Assembly (NCBI GenBank): GCA_037178855.1
Contig: JASJZC010000005.1
Location: 4,092,001 to 4,156,000 of the forward strand
From: Oscheius sp. JU75
Taxonomy: Eukaryota > Nematoda > Chromadorea > Rhabditida > Rhabditidae
Direction: 5' to 3'
DNA: 64,000 nucleotides
Under the pieces are notes generated by a model, which worked only from the letters and a program-made list of their open reading frames with translations, searched no databases and was not told where the DNA came from. Position numbers and translations under genes: made by a program. Within the stretch, counting starts at the first letter, position 1, and each line of letters starts with the position of its first letter. Shown here piece after piece: positions 12,000 through 26,100 of the stretch.

Positions 12000-12471
12000 T
12001 TCTGATGCGGCCCTCAGACCAAATCCTTAAAGTGTCCAGATCTAGGTTATTGGGATTACCAGATGCTAGTCAAGATGAGAGGGAAAGGTAGCTGGGAGTA
12101 AGGGCGAACGGTTGAGGAAAAGTTCGAACACATGACCTGAGCGAGAAGAAGACGATAGTGCAAAAGTAGGTCAACTTGTTGGAGTAAGCGAATATACCTA
12201 ACCTGAGTTTGTCGGAGACGAGCAAATGGCCTCGAACTTGAGTCTCCCAGTTGACAAGACTGAACAAGACGTTTCAAGTCAAGTTCGCTTCCGATGCGTT
12301 TCGACAAGATAAGAGCGAGAAGACATAACAACAAGTAAACTTCTTGGTGAAAGAGTAGAACAGTTTCTGAATTCTTTAGGCATGTAGAAAATCAGTTTAT
12401 TCAACGAAGGACCCATAAAACATCACAGTCGCAAATCTGTTATAAAGCTAGGTTCTCACTGATTCGCTCCG

Positions 12472-13385
<914 letters not shown>

Positions 13386-13516
13386 CTGAACTGTGTTAGA
13401 CAAAGAACAGCGGAGAATGAGATACATTAGGAAATCCTTGGTTGTATACTACTACGTCATATGTCAATTTTTTATGCTAAAAACACAAATCAACAACCTA
13501 GGCAAAGCAAAATGAA

Positions 13517-13951
13517 CTATTTGGATTTCTGCGAAAACAACTTCATGTAGTCATCTGCTTGGAAATTATCGTCAATCACTTCCTGCTTCATTTTCTTCAC
13601 TTTGGGCTTACGGGCAGCCAGTCTCTGCCGTCTCTCGTCATCCGATAGCATTTTCAAATCGACAGGAAGTTGAACCATCTAAAGTGGCCGTGAACTAGAA
13701 CCTAATAGCAGTTACCTGACGTGGTTCAGCCGCTCTGATTTCAATAGTTGAACCATCCGGACGGACGATATTTACAGGGTAGCGAAGCAGATATTGCCCT
13801 CTGGCGATTTTTCCGAGACTGGCTCGCCAAGCGTTTTCTCGAACTGAAGAATATGAGAATAGATCGGCGATGAAAACTGACCAGAACTAGCGGAGAAAAC
13901 ATTTGTCGACTTTAAAAATGTTGCTTGGAGTTGGCTGCGTAAGGACTGCAT
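13517..13951 (-). CDS. MRPL55: Mitochondrial large ribosomal subunit protein bL/mL55
   Basis: Three exons give a protein of about 115 residues: MQSLRSQLQATFLKSTNVFS (basic, transit-like), then RENAWRASLGKIARGQYLLR, the signature YPVNIVRPDGSTIEIR and AAEPRQ, then MVQLPVDLKMLSDDERRQRL and a Lys-rich end. The DGSTI.IRY/EPR...LPVDL..LS.EERR order is that of animal mitochondrial L55. Introns at about 13825-13862 (GTCAGT...TTCAG) and 13680-13717 keep the frame. It is third in the operon, about 111 nt behind LACTB. Confidence 0.85.
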
Positions 13952-14062
13952 TGGCCTGAATAGCAATATTAATAGCAAACTGAAACAAAAAGAGATATTT
14001 GTTATGACGGAACAGTAGAATAGAAGCAAGTATCTGATAGCATGTTTATTTAAATGAAATAG

Positions 14063-16633
14063 TTATTTTATCACAGGCTCGGACCGGTAATCGTGGAAAA
14101 GAGCTTCGATGTCATTCGCAAGGCTATACAGGGAAGTGTCCTGGAGGTTACAAATCATCGTCAGACACAGCCCGCTCGGCACTGTGGGATCCATTTGGGG
14201 AGTTGGCCGTATAAGCAGAATCGAAGATGCTCCAACAGCAGCTCCTAAACTTCGTGAGAATGACTCTGCCTAGTTTGGACCAAATCAAATAATCTTTTTG
14301 CTTCCCGACCATTTCCCCATGTTTCACTCGACAAAAGGAACTACCTGTGTGATACCAGAGAGTAGAGCTAGTTCTGAACATGAGTTGTATTGATTGCTGG
14401 TTTTCTTACTTTTCTTGTCCGTCTAGTCCATCAACACGCATCCATCCCAATGCAGCCTTTGTTGTCGAGTCAGCAGATGTCTGAATCTCCCCCTTCCAAA
14501 AGTCGTCGAGGACGCCTTTTTGAAGGAATCCTTCATCAAGGGAATGGAAACTTCAAATAGGTAAAGGTGCGATAGGGGAAACTGGCTAACCTCTTCAAGT
14601 AAAAGTTTGCTAGCGAAAGCAAGTCTCCGACATTCGAAAGAAGCCCACCTGTTTGGAAACTATGTTATCTGATCGATTGCGACTCACCTCCGGCCCATTT
14701 GTAGGAATTGTCTACCTCTTGGCAATTATTGAGAACACCTTCCTGCGTTCGAACATAATACCTGAAAAAGTATACTTGGACATGAAAATATATGTCTTAC
14801 TTGGCTCGATAGGGAATGATTCGCTTGTTTACGTCCAAATAAGTGTTCCTGAGCTCGTACTTCATACATAGTTCGCGGACGAGCTTCGGGAAATCTTTTC
14901 CAGCAGCCTTTTCTAGCACCGCACTGACTAGTGTTAGTCCGTGAGTGGTGTAGCTTAAGAGAAATTAGATTAAAAAAATTATAGAAACTCACTTGAAGCT
15001 GTTTCCTGGGGAATCCAAAAGGTCGTCGTCTTGGAACATCTTCAACGCATCGCAGACCGTGGCGTAGTTTTTGTTGGAGAGAAACTCTTTGGTGCTCGTG
15101 TTATTCGCATTATCTTCGAGGTCAGCTTCTTCGGTTTTCTGAAAAAAAAAATATGGAAAATAGGAGTATGCCAGAGTCCAGTGAAAAGTGCACTCTGTTT
15201 ACAACTGAAATTGCTCTCATGGCAAACTCGTGTTTTTAGCTGATCGTCTTCTTCATTTCGATTCTTTTTTGCTTAGTTACCATAGTTTCTATATTTTCAG
15301 TGCATAGTGGCAGTTTCCAGTTCCGTGAACCAGATATTTATAGCCAAAAGCTCTTCATGTCACTGGTGCCGCCGATCTCACTTTTCGAAAGTCCTTCGCT
15401 TTTTTATACCAACTTTTTACAGATGTCTTCTCGCCTTCTCACAAATGTTGTCCGCCTGACAACAAAAAATCGCTCTCCTTTGCAAATTTCTTCCGCACAG
15501 TACCACGATAAGGTTAGCTTTTAGTGTCCGTAAAGCACAAGGTAATTTTTGCAGGTAATTGATCACTACGAAAACCCGAGAAACGTCGGCTCGCTGGACA
15601 AAAATGATCCCACTGTGGGTACTGGAATTGTTGGTGCTCCAGCATGCGGCGATGTCATGAAGCTGCAAATCAAGGTGAGCGTTTTCCAGATACAGTAAAA
15701 AAATGTTTAGGTTGATGAGAATGGTAAGATCGTCGATGCGAAATTCAAAACGTTCGGCTGTGGATCGGCAATCGCTTCGAGCAGCTTGGCTACAGAATGG
15801 ATTCATGGCAAAACCATCGAGTATGCCTCAAACATCAAAAACGACCAAATTGCGAAAGAGCTTTGCCTGCCACCAGTAAAGCTCCATTGCTCCAGTAAGA
15901 CTTTTTTTTCTCAATTTCATCCAAGATGTTTAGTGCTTGCCCAAGACGCCATCCAAGCTGCATTGAAGGACTACCAGAAAAAGCAGGCTAGCAAGACCGT
16001 CGCCTAAATGCTCACACTGATTTGTACATGTTTTCATAAAAATTGTTGTATAGTTTTAGAAAATGCTCTACAAGTGTTTTTGTGAAGAATAAACTGACCT
16101 TTGCGTAATGCCGAATTCCACCTGTATGACAAAGTAATTGTCTTGTAGTGATCTGTACAGGGTTGTTGTTGAACGACTTCTTTGGAAAGTCGGGTAAATA
16201 CTCCTAAATTGTAAGACCATAAGACGGAACACAGATACTAGTACCTCAATAGGTTTGTTCAAGTCCAGTTTTCCTTCTCCTACTAATCGTGCCGCAATTG
16301 TAGCAGTAATCGGCTTTGAGATACTAGCAATTCTCATAATCTGACGTTTTATTTGGGAACTAGAAGCTGCTTGCAAACCGTATTTTCTGTGCATGGGGCA
16401 CCAGTTTCAAGACAAGCGTATCCAAATCCCTGTGTGAAAATTTTCTTTCCGTTAACAGTCAATCCGACGGCCAATCCTGGTATTCCATGAACAACCATAT
16501 GCTTCTTGATAAGCTCTGAAGCCAGTGCAATGCGTCTGTCCACAGTATCTTCTTTCCCTCTTCTCCAATCACTGACCGTTCCGGAACCAGCAACCAGTCC
16601 TGTAGCTGCCGCCAGTGTCCAAACCCGTCGCAT
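14063..16633 (-). CDS. LACTB: LACTB-like serine beta-lactamase/PBP-fold mitochondrial protein
   Basis: Animal LACTB is a mitochondrial intermembrane-space, filament-forming serine protease-like protein. The N-terminus MRRVWTLAAATGLVAGSG looks like a targeting sequence. Then come HGIPGLAVGLTVNGK, the active-site SxxK in MRIASISKPITAT (near 16330), RQLLCHTGGIRHYAK (near 16110), and after a 960-nt intron (15139-16098) YTTHGLTLVSAVLEKAAG (second triad motif), NSYKWAGGG, GAAVGASSILLI and a C-terminal TMICNLQDTSL. The long intron houses ISCU on the other strand. The third triad motif, HTGG in human LACTB, reads here as SLGA. Poly(A) signal AATAAA at about 14045-14050. Some exons of the middle region may lie in 15140-15420. 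Confidence 0.85.
15423..16007 (+). CDS. ISCU: ISCU iron-sulfur cluster assembly scaffold, nested antisense in a LACTB intron
   Basis: Mitochondrial scaffold on which the NFS1-ISD11 complex builds [2Fe-2S] clusters. A basic transit peptide (MSSRLLTNVVRLTTKNR) precedes YHDKVIDHYENPRNVGSLD. The three cluster-ligand cysteines are in GAPACGDVMK, KTFGCGSAIASSS and LPPVKLHCSMLAQDA; the co-chaperone site LPPVK is intact. Three short introns (one ends TGTTTAG near 15932) keep the frame to the stop at 16005-16007. The ATG is immediately behind an acceptor, TTTTTACAG. The whole gene lies inside the 960-nt LACTB intron on the opposite strand. Confidence 0.95.
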
Positions 16634-16720
16634 CTGAACATTTACGTTTGGGTTTCTCTACGTTTTCGGAAAAAATGATGGATATAACCACAATAAGATG
16701 AAAACGAAAAATGGGTGCCT

Positions 16721-17410
16721 TTATTCAATTTGAGGAGATTGGAGCTCTTCGCATTGCTCCTCAACCCTTTTGAAGAGACTGTCAATATCAAGAACTATTT
16801 GATTTGACTGGTTACGGTTTTCCGCCTGAAAGACTTGAGCCTTGTAATGTCCCGAGTCACCAAAACAGTTTTCAACAATTGCACAATTAAACCTGAACTC
16901 GTGTTGTTTCATTTTCTTTTGGTACTGTCTTACTTTCCGAATCCGTCTTCGAAGGCAACACTAAACAACAGATTCAGCAAGGCTATCCTTCGATAACTTA
17001 AAGTTTTGTCCGGAGACATGATTTGGACTCCGTGACGGGAAAGCCGAAGTACTACCTGTGTGGATGTTTATAAGAATGCTTTATGTGGAACCGACCTGTG
17101 CCTTTCTAGCATCTCTGACAAGACTTCCATCTAGCTGGGCCATTTCCAACTGGTCAATTACCTTTTCTTCGTCTGACCTGTCTGATTCTGTCACAAAACC
17201 TTCCTGGTGTTCACCATTGCGTTGTAGCTGGACAGACACGGATCCAAAATAAATCAGAGTATGCTCTAGCATCGACAGAGATGAAGTTTTGCAGATTAAG
17301 CTTGCAACAGTGTTCGTCGACTTTGCACGTTTTTGAATTTCCGCGCCCCGCTGCCAAGGCAGTCCTTTAGCGCCTTTAAAAACTTTGTCATCCATTTTCT
17401 CCAGCCACAT
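16721..17410 (-). CDS. PTB-domain protein resembling integrin-beta-1-binding protein 1 (ICAP1)
   Basis: About 190 residues. A basic N-terminus (MDDKVFKGAKGLPWQRGAEI) precedes a PTB/PID-like region: IYFGSVSVQLQRNG, EEKVIDQLEMAQLDGSLV, VVLRLSRHGVQIMSPDKT, VAFEDGFG and HEFRFNCAIVENCFG, then a terminal helix LDIDSLFKRVEEQCEEL. The I..iDvAQ.DGkL motif followed by v..yGi.v and a D-D-G loop is the ICAP1 layout, whose partners are integrin beta tails and KRIT1. The start is uncertain: ATGs at 17410 and 17395 are in frame. Identity is an inference from motif order only. The stop overlaps AATAAA. It heads the operon and lies back to back with proteasome alpha-5, 57 nt away. Confidence 0.5.
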
Positions 17411-18411
<1,001 letters not shown>

Positions 18412-19123
18412 ATGTCCTGTTAGCAGCCCGGTGACTTCATTCTACTATCGATATCTATTCTCCTTCATTATGCCGGTTTTCTGACTATATGTACTTTTAT
18501 TTTATTAAAACTTTTCCTGTCAAGAAGGAAGTCGTTCATTGACCGGAAGTTTTAAACTCCGGATGCTGAAAACAAAGGTGTTGTCTTGAGGACGGGGACA
18601 ATTCGACGTATTGCTGTTGGTTTTTTCTAGGCATAATGTGGTCTTCCTCTTGATGAACCCGCTGTCACTTTCATGGTGCCTTTGAGGGAAGATCACTCGG
18701 CTCGTCCCCAATTTGCTGTCTTCTTCGAAATTGGCTATTCACGCTTGGCGGACTCACCGTTCCTGCTCTTTCCGTTGACGAGTTTCTCACTCGTCAAACT
18801 AATGCTCTTCCCCCGTCTCGGATCAGAAGATAAGAATCTTTCTAGGATATTTTCAGAGATTTAGTCTCCTTCGTCCCGCCCCCTTTCTCTATCACAATTT
18901 GCATACGTTCATGCCTTCTCCTCTTCTCCATTTGCCATTTCATCTTCTATTCTTTTCTCCCTCTGTTCTTTGATTCCGCCTCTAAATAACCTTCTCTCTA
19001 CAAACAAAAAACTTGTTTTTTTTTGCCTGCAAACCGAGTAATCTATTTAGACCCGCAAATGAATATATACATACAGTGCAGTGCTTTCTCCTCTTTTATT
19101 GCTTCTTGAAACACTGGTTCAGA
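18412..19123. other. Intergenic region, nothing recognised
   Basis: Pyrimidine-rich sequence (18850-18970) leads into the acceptor TGGTTCAG at 19115-19122, just before the next start codon. No supported coding exon seen on either strand. Confidence 0.4.
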
Positions 19124-19417
19124 ATGAAATTGTTGGCAGTTATCCTCGTGTGCTTGGGTGTCTTTGTCTCCTGCCAGCTGAATGAGGACAAACGAAGTGC
19201 GATGGGAGGGTCAGTCCAACTGAACTTTGAGGAAATAATCATTTCAGTTCCGCCTTCGGAAGTCTTGACCGTATTCCAGTCTCCATGCTGCGTAAGTTCT
19301 ACTCTCTCAACCGTCCTCACGAAAAGAGAACTCTGCGAAACAGTCAAAGTAAGTCAAGTTGTTGACATAACAAGAATGAATTCAGTCGGTTACGGAAGGT
19401 CATTCTACAAGGGCTAG
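19124..19417 (+). CDS. Putative neuropeptide-like precursor
   Basis: Three exons (19124-19209, 19248-19348, 19386-19417) give a 72-residue secreted protein. MKLLAVILVCLGVFVSC is a signal peptide. The remainder has two Lys-Arg cleavage sites, in NEDKRSAMGG and RPHEKRTLRN, releasing a middle peptide SAMGGSAFGSLDRIPVSML... and a last peptide ending GYGRSFYKG, whose terminal Gly could be converted to an amide. The ATG is one base behind an acceptor. A second GTAAGT donor at 19292 would skip exactly 57 nt and keep frame, removing the second KR site. A poly(A) signal AATAAA follows at about 19458. No family match is claimed; an unrelated small secreted peptide is the alternative. Confidence 0.55.
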   Translation: MKLLAVILVCLGVFVSCQLNEDKRSAMGGSVQLNFEEIIISVPPSEVLTVFQSPCCVSSTLSTVLTKRELCETVKVSQVVDITRMNSVGYGRSFYKG

Positions 19418-20138
19418 GATGTCTTCTCCTATTCCTTCGAATCCACATGTTGTCCATAATAAAGAGAGTGTTAGATATAATCGCCCTCGGGCATCGACGC
19501 AATTATTCGAATCGCGTTGCGTCGGAACTCCTCTTGTAGACGTTTTCCAAGGGAGGAGTTCATTATGCGGAGAATGGGCTCAATCTAGACGAATGAGGAA
19601 CTTGGTGTTCCCTTTAGCTAAAGCATAATTCCGGAGAGTATCCGTACAGCTGGAGAAGGAGTGGTCATGGACTGTTTGCTGTCTGTCTGTCAATCCAAAT
19701 ACTCAATCTCCTCAACTCACACGATTACCGCGTGAGCTGCGTCGGAACTGCACAAAGGAGATCTATTCAGTAGATCGAGTGACCGCTCTTGTTTCAATCA
19801 CGAGAGCCAGCGCTCCCCTTCAGCCTCTTACCCAGTCATCTTTCCTTCGTTTTTCAAGCGTTTTGAAGTCTGCCGTTTCCTAAACGAATCGGTTTTGAGA
19901 CACTATTTTGTGACAGTATTTACCGCTTCCCGGAACTGGTCACGAACTCAGTTGACCACTCGATGGCTTTTCTCGCATTTTGAAGTGTCGTCGCGTGAAG
20001 CGTCTCCTTTTCGTTTTTGCTCTGTTTATCAGTGCTTCATGGGTCGACGGCTCGCGCGTGTTTGGTCACTCGAGAGTCTTCGCGCCTCCGCGGCAGTTAT
20101 CTCACACCTCCTGTTCCGAACTCTCTTCCAGATCGTCC
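19418..20138. other. Intergenic region, nothing recognised
   Basis: Holds the poly(A) site of the upstream gene near 19458 and, at its end, the acceptor CTCTTCCAG just ahead of the next start. No convincing exon on either strand. Confidence 0.4.
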
Positions 20139-23100
20139 GACTCGATGCGACCGCTATTCCTACTGCTTCTACTGATACATTGGGTGATAGGTAGAGTGTT
20201 TTCTGTCCCATATAACAGACTTTAGCACTTCCTTCCAATAAAGGATGCTCTCTTGGAGACGTGTGTAGCACTTGTACCATCCAGACAGCTCTCGGTTCTT
20301 CCTGTCTCGACGAACCTGATAAGAAACCGTTCTACTTTTGTAATCCGCGGACAAAGTAAGAGGTGTTCTGTATTGAATACGGAATTATTAGGGAAGTGGA
20401 TGTGGACCATTCGAGTTACTTGAAATGTAAGGGCAAGAAATGGAGTCAAGAGAGCTGTTCTGCTGACGGTAGAACACACTTCAGTTTGACAAACTTTGAA
20501 TGTATCGATCCATTCAGACAGGTCTTTTACGCTGCACAAGGTACTTCAGGTACCCACATCTAGAATGTTCTAATCTTTCCTAGCCTATTCCGGGTCTGGA
20601 AGAATCTCCGAAACCTGCAGTTTCAACACTGACTGTCTCGGAGGAATGCTTTGCTCCATCGGTCAGTGCCGCTGTCTCTCGACCTATGTGGCTGTCGATA
20701 GCTACTGTTATGAAAGTCTGTCCTCACAGAATAAGTGATTAAATTTGTTTTCAGAGATTTCTCCAAGTGAGAGTGGCTGTTTCTATGATGTTCAGTGCAA
20801 CTCTGTTTGGCCGGATTCATTCTGTAAGTGACTAACAATAAGAATATGGACGATATTTACAATGGTAGATGTTATGGTCTCTGATGATGACTTTTTTGAT
20901 TGTCTTGAGAAATGCTTAACCTGCCACCTGTGAATTTCATTTCAGTTTGTCTAGATAACAAGTTGTTTCTAGGTAAAAACGGAATGTGCGTCTGTCCGAA
21001 CGAAGATATGATTGCCGTGAAGACGAAGTGAGTTCATTCAAAAAGGATCGTGTCCTTTTTCTAGTGATCTCCAAACAGCCTCGCGATTTCCGCAAATAGA
21101 TCCGGACAAAGAGATTGCGAAAGAGCAGAGAACGATTTCAGAGACGGTACTCTTTGTGTCTGGCAGTCTTCGTCTGAGCCATCATGCCCTCTTCCCTCTC
21201 TTCCTCCTCCGGAATCTCCCGCCGCCTTGGTCGTGCTTCCAGCTGTGGCAGGAAAGCAGACAGTTAGCATAGCTGCCTGTAATCCGCAGAGTAACACAAT
21301 CCCTCAAACTGAAGAAGCACTTCATTCCAACGCCCATGAACACAAATGTTCTGTCCGAGGTCTTGTGGGAGATCAGCCAACCCCAATTGACGTGTCCGAT
21401 GTGTACGACTGTATTGACAACTCAAAATTCTGGAAGGAACAGGTTCGTTTGTTTCGAATCGAAGAAAACACAACTTCCCGCAGGGCAAGAAGGTAACAAC
21501 TCATCCGCTGGGAGTCTGTTGCATGAACAGAGCTTTTACCTGCATGCAGCCGAAAAAGGGAGAAAGTGATGCTCTGGGATCCGTTCCCAGATGGTGGTTC
21601 AACGGTGTCGTCGGGTCTTGTCAACAGTTCCTCTTCGATCCCACCTCTTCTGATGTCAGTCCAAACAATTTTGAGACTCTCGATCATTGTGGGTATCTAC
21701 TTGTTAGCTTTTCGAAGAGCTTATCACAACGATAATAGAACAATTCCTTCAGGCGAGAGCTACTGCAAAGACACCTGTCCCAGAGGCAATCCCGCTTATC
21801 TAACTTCGAAGAGTCAATTGGGAATGTCTCCACATGTCGGATGTACCACGACCCATCCTTGTCCCGATCCCTTCCACTGTACCGATGTGGCCAGTCAGAG
21901 CATGTGCTGTCCGAGCAGAAGTAGTCTCTGTTCTTATAGAATACAAAAAAAATCTTTTCAGAGTCACTTTGTTCGGATGCCGGAGGTCGTTTGAAGGATC
22001 CGAAACGGACAGCTCCCTATGACGCGGGTATGCGATTCGACCAGCTGACTGGAGAAAGTGCCAATTACGCCATGGGAATTAGTACAAGGTAACGTATCCT
22101 TTTATCAAGGACACTTTTTTCAGATACTACTACAACCCCACCGACGGCCAATGCCACCCGTTCACTTACAACGGCTTCCTTGGCAATTTCAACAACTTCC
22201 ACAATCAAGCTGACTGTCAGATATTCTGCGCTAGACGTGGGCTTCATCCAATTCCAGTACTTTTTTTTTCAGTACAATGTACGCATGGAAATCCGCTAAC
22301 TAACGGAAATGGAGCTCCTCAGCGTTGTCAGAGAGATACAGACTGTCCCAGCACACATACTTGCGCTACCGAGCATTCAGTCTGCTGCCCTTCGCCTCGT
22401 ACGTTCTAGTATTTCTCACCTAGATGGAAAAATTACAGAGACGCTTTGCACAGAGCCATTGAGAGTTGGAGACTGCAAGCAGTCTGTCCGTCAATTCTGG
22501 TACAATGCAGAAACCAGGACTTGCGAGGCCTTCCAGTATACCGGCTGTCAAGGAAATAACAACCGTTTTGCAAGTCTGAACGAGTGTCAAAGCTACTGCA
22601 AAAACATCAATGGTTCTTTTTTGTTGTCAATGTACAAATCTTAACATGATTCAGCTGAGCCCAAGTGTCTTCAAGGAAGAGCTTACATCGACTTTAGTGG
22701 AAAGTACATGCAATGTGGCGAGGGATTGGGTAAGTCACAGAGATGGTCCTATAAACTGAGAAGTTCAGGCGGGAATTCTTGTCCAGCTAATTACGAATGT
22801 TCTTTTGACGGCCTGGTGCATGGATGTTGTCCTTCGAAGGCGTACACTTGCTCTCTTCAAATGCACAAGGGAGTCGCCTGTGGATCTGGTTCTTCCTACC
22901 GGTTCTACTACAACAATCAGATGAAAGAATGCCAATCCTTTCTTTTCGCAGGATGTGACGGTACGTGAAATAGTAGTAACTTTGCAACGCGCACTTCAGG
23001 AAATTCTAACAACTTTGCTACATCAGAAAAGTGTCAGGCCTTTTGTGAAATCGCAGGTATTCAGACTGCAATAGCGAAACTAATAAAGAAGTTCAGTCTG

Positions 23101-26100
23101 TCCAAACGGCGGTTCGCCTCTCCGAGCCAATTCGAAGGTGCGGACTTGTTCCTCGACGGAGCCCTGTCCAAGTGGATACGAATGTAGTATGGTCGAGGCC
23201 AACGGAGTTACTCAGAGAAGATGCTGCCCGACTAAAGTCTCGATTTGTAGCAAGCCTCCAGCAATGGGTATCCTGCCAAAATGTTCTGGTAGTTCAGGCC
23301 AAACCAAGTAAGCCTTTTCATGGAAACAAGACGCGTCAACAAAGGCTGGAGGGAGAGAGTATCTGCACTCGCGCCCGTACAATCTCGGCGGTCCAGCGGC
23401 AGGGCGCTATAAAGGCGACATGCGAGTTCTCTAAACGAGCGCTGTGAAGACCAAAAACCAATTACGCCGTTTACCCATCCGATTGACTGTGGCGACACAT
23501 GGATATCTGAGCCTTTTGCTCTTTTTGCAGATACTACTTCAATATGGCTCTGCAGTCTTGTTCTTCCTACACAAGCAACGGATGTGACACGTCGATGAAC
23601 TCTTTTGGTTCGATGGCCGAATGCGAGGACTTCTGCTTCAGTGCGGGCTGTACAGCCGGGGACACAGTTTATAAGGATCCGAACTCCAACAAGCCTTTCA
23701 TCTGTAAAAATGAAAACTTGGTAGGCTTCTCCTAAAGCTCAGTGAAATCTCTTCAGAACAATTGTCCCAGTAATTTCCATTGCACCCTAAACGCACTGAC
23801 GCAGGAACATGTCTGCTGTGGTTCCGATAGTCATGGTTCGAGTTCTTTTTTGAGAGAAACACTAGTGATTCAGGTGTTTGTCCATCTGGAGAAAAAGCCT
23901 ATATCGATCCTCGAAACAATAGTCCGAGACAGTGTGCAATGGCAGCCGACGGCAAATGCCCCGGAGGTTATCTCTGTCGATTTTCTCAATCTAACAACAA
24001 GTATTTTTGTTGTGGAAGCATTAGCGGATGTAGGACCAGTTATAATTTTTCTTATTTCAAATTTAGCCATGTGTCCTGCTGGTCGTTCTCTTTTCCGTTT
24101 CACCTCGACTCAACTGCCTCTTCAATGTCACATATCCGCTGCTGTTTCCAATCCTTGTCCTCCCACCTTTGCCTGTCTTAGCGAAGTTCCTCACGCTTTC
24201 CAGGGTTTCTGCTGCTCTCAGCACCGTAAACATGAATCGTACAAAATAAATACAGAGTTTTCAGCCATTTGTCCTCGTGGCTCCGCCTTCCATTTGGACG
24301 AAAAGAGCCAGATGCCGACAACATGTAGCAGCGAGGGATTCGCGTTCTGTCCCCAAGGGTACACTTGTCAGCAACAGCCAGAAACCAACAGCTTCTTTTG
24401 CTGTGCTGGAGCACATCCTGAGGGAGTCAATGGTTGGCTGAATGAGTTCGATATGTGATACCGTCTGTTCAGATGGTTGTCCACCTAACCAGTTCGCTCA
24501 CATTGTGGATGGAACTGTAAAAGACTGCGATCCTTTCAATGTACAAGACACAAACTGTCCTTCTGATTACACCTGCCAATGGTCTCTCAAGAACCAGAAG
24601 TATCAATGTTGTGGAACACGTCCCATCCGACAGACGAAGCCTCACACCATCGGTTAGTTAGTCGTATTTTACCAGCCTGGCTCCTTCAGATGACGGATGT
24701 CCAGCTCGTCAATTCGCACTAGTCAGTCATGGGGGCAAACCTCGTGTCTGCACTGCCGGCGAGGAAAAGTCCTGCCCGATTGGCTTCTTCTGTCAGTTTT
24801 CTTCCAAAAAGGGTCAATTCCAGTGTTGTGGACAGAGCGGAGGTACTTTGGTCCCCTCGTTTGAGCACATTGAAGATATTCAGGTTGTCCAATTGGCAGA
24901 GCTGCTTATATTGCAGTCGACGGGAATGCTCAGGAATGTCTGCCGGGACCAGACATGTGTTCTGATGGCTACGAGTGCGTGAAGAGCATCTATCTGGAAG
25001 GAAAGAACATCTGCTGCAGCAAAGAAGGATCGGGTTGTGCCGAAAACGAAGAACTTATTAATGGAGAGTGTATGGTGAGAGTCAAGCCGGAAGGGAGCTG
25101 TCATAAGAGCGAAGAGTGCGGAGGAGGATCATCATGCATTGACAACACGTGCACGTAATTTTCTCTCTATCAATGCAATTGTCCCAATATTAAGATGCCC
25201 ACCTGAGCAAATAATCATTAACGGAGCCTGTACCAAGAAGGAATGTGGTTCGGATCAAATCCGAATCGAGGGAATCTGTACGGACCGAGCTGACATTGGA
25301 CAAGCTTGTAAGAGTTCTCTCCAGTGTGTGGCCAACTCCCGCTGTATCTCGGGTCGTTGCGATTGTGCAAAAGGAGAAATGGTCAAGGGAAACAAATGTG
25401 TCAAGCAGGAAACAAATACCACCGATTCTACGGCAAATAGACAAGGTGTCTGTCCGACAATATCTCAAATGCCCTATTACGAGAAGGGAACTACTCGAAT
25501 GCGATATTGTAGTCAAATTGCCGACGATTGTCCGTCCGGATTCACCTGTCAGTACAGTGATCAAGTCAAACAGAATATTTGTTGTGGAGAAGAAGGGAAG
25601 AACGTAGAGAAAATGACCACGCCGGCACCAAAGAAACCAAAGGGAAGAAGTTCCAACCATTGTCCAGCCGGAATGAGTCCCTACTTGCTCAATGGCAGAC
25701 CGAAATCTTGTGCAACTGGGTCGTGTCCTATCGGTTTCCAATGCAAATTCAGCAACGGCAGAAAGGACTACTTCTGTTGCACAAAAAATCCCAAAAAGTC
25801 ATCATCAGACTCTTTCCATATGCAAGGTAACTCATTGTACTAATCAAATATAACACCTCCTTTAGGAGGAGGCTGTCCTCGTGGATCAGCCCTGTTATTC
25901 CCAACAACCAAGGAACCAGTCAGCTGCAATCCTGATAGTAGAGCCTGTCCTCACGGATATCTCTGTCTGCCTCATACTTCCAAGAAGCACTTCCAATGTT
26001 GTTCCGTCGAAGCAGTGAGAGACATGACTGGCGAGGTCGAAAGTTAGTACTTTTTCATTTGCTAACAATGCTGTATTCAGTTACCTGCCCGTCATACTTG

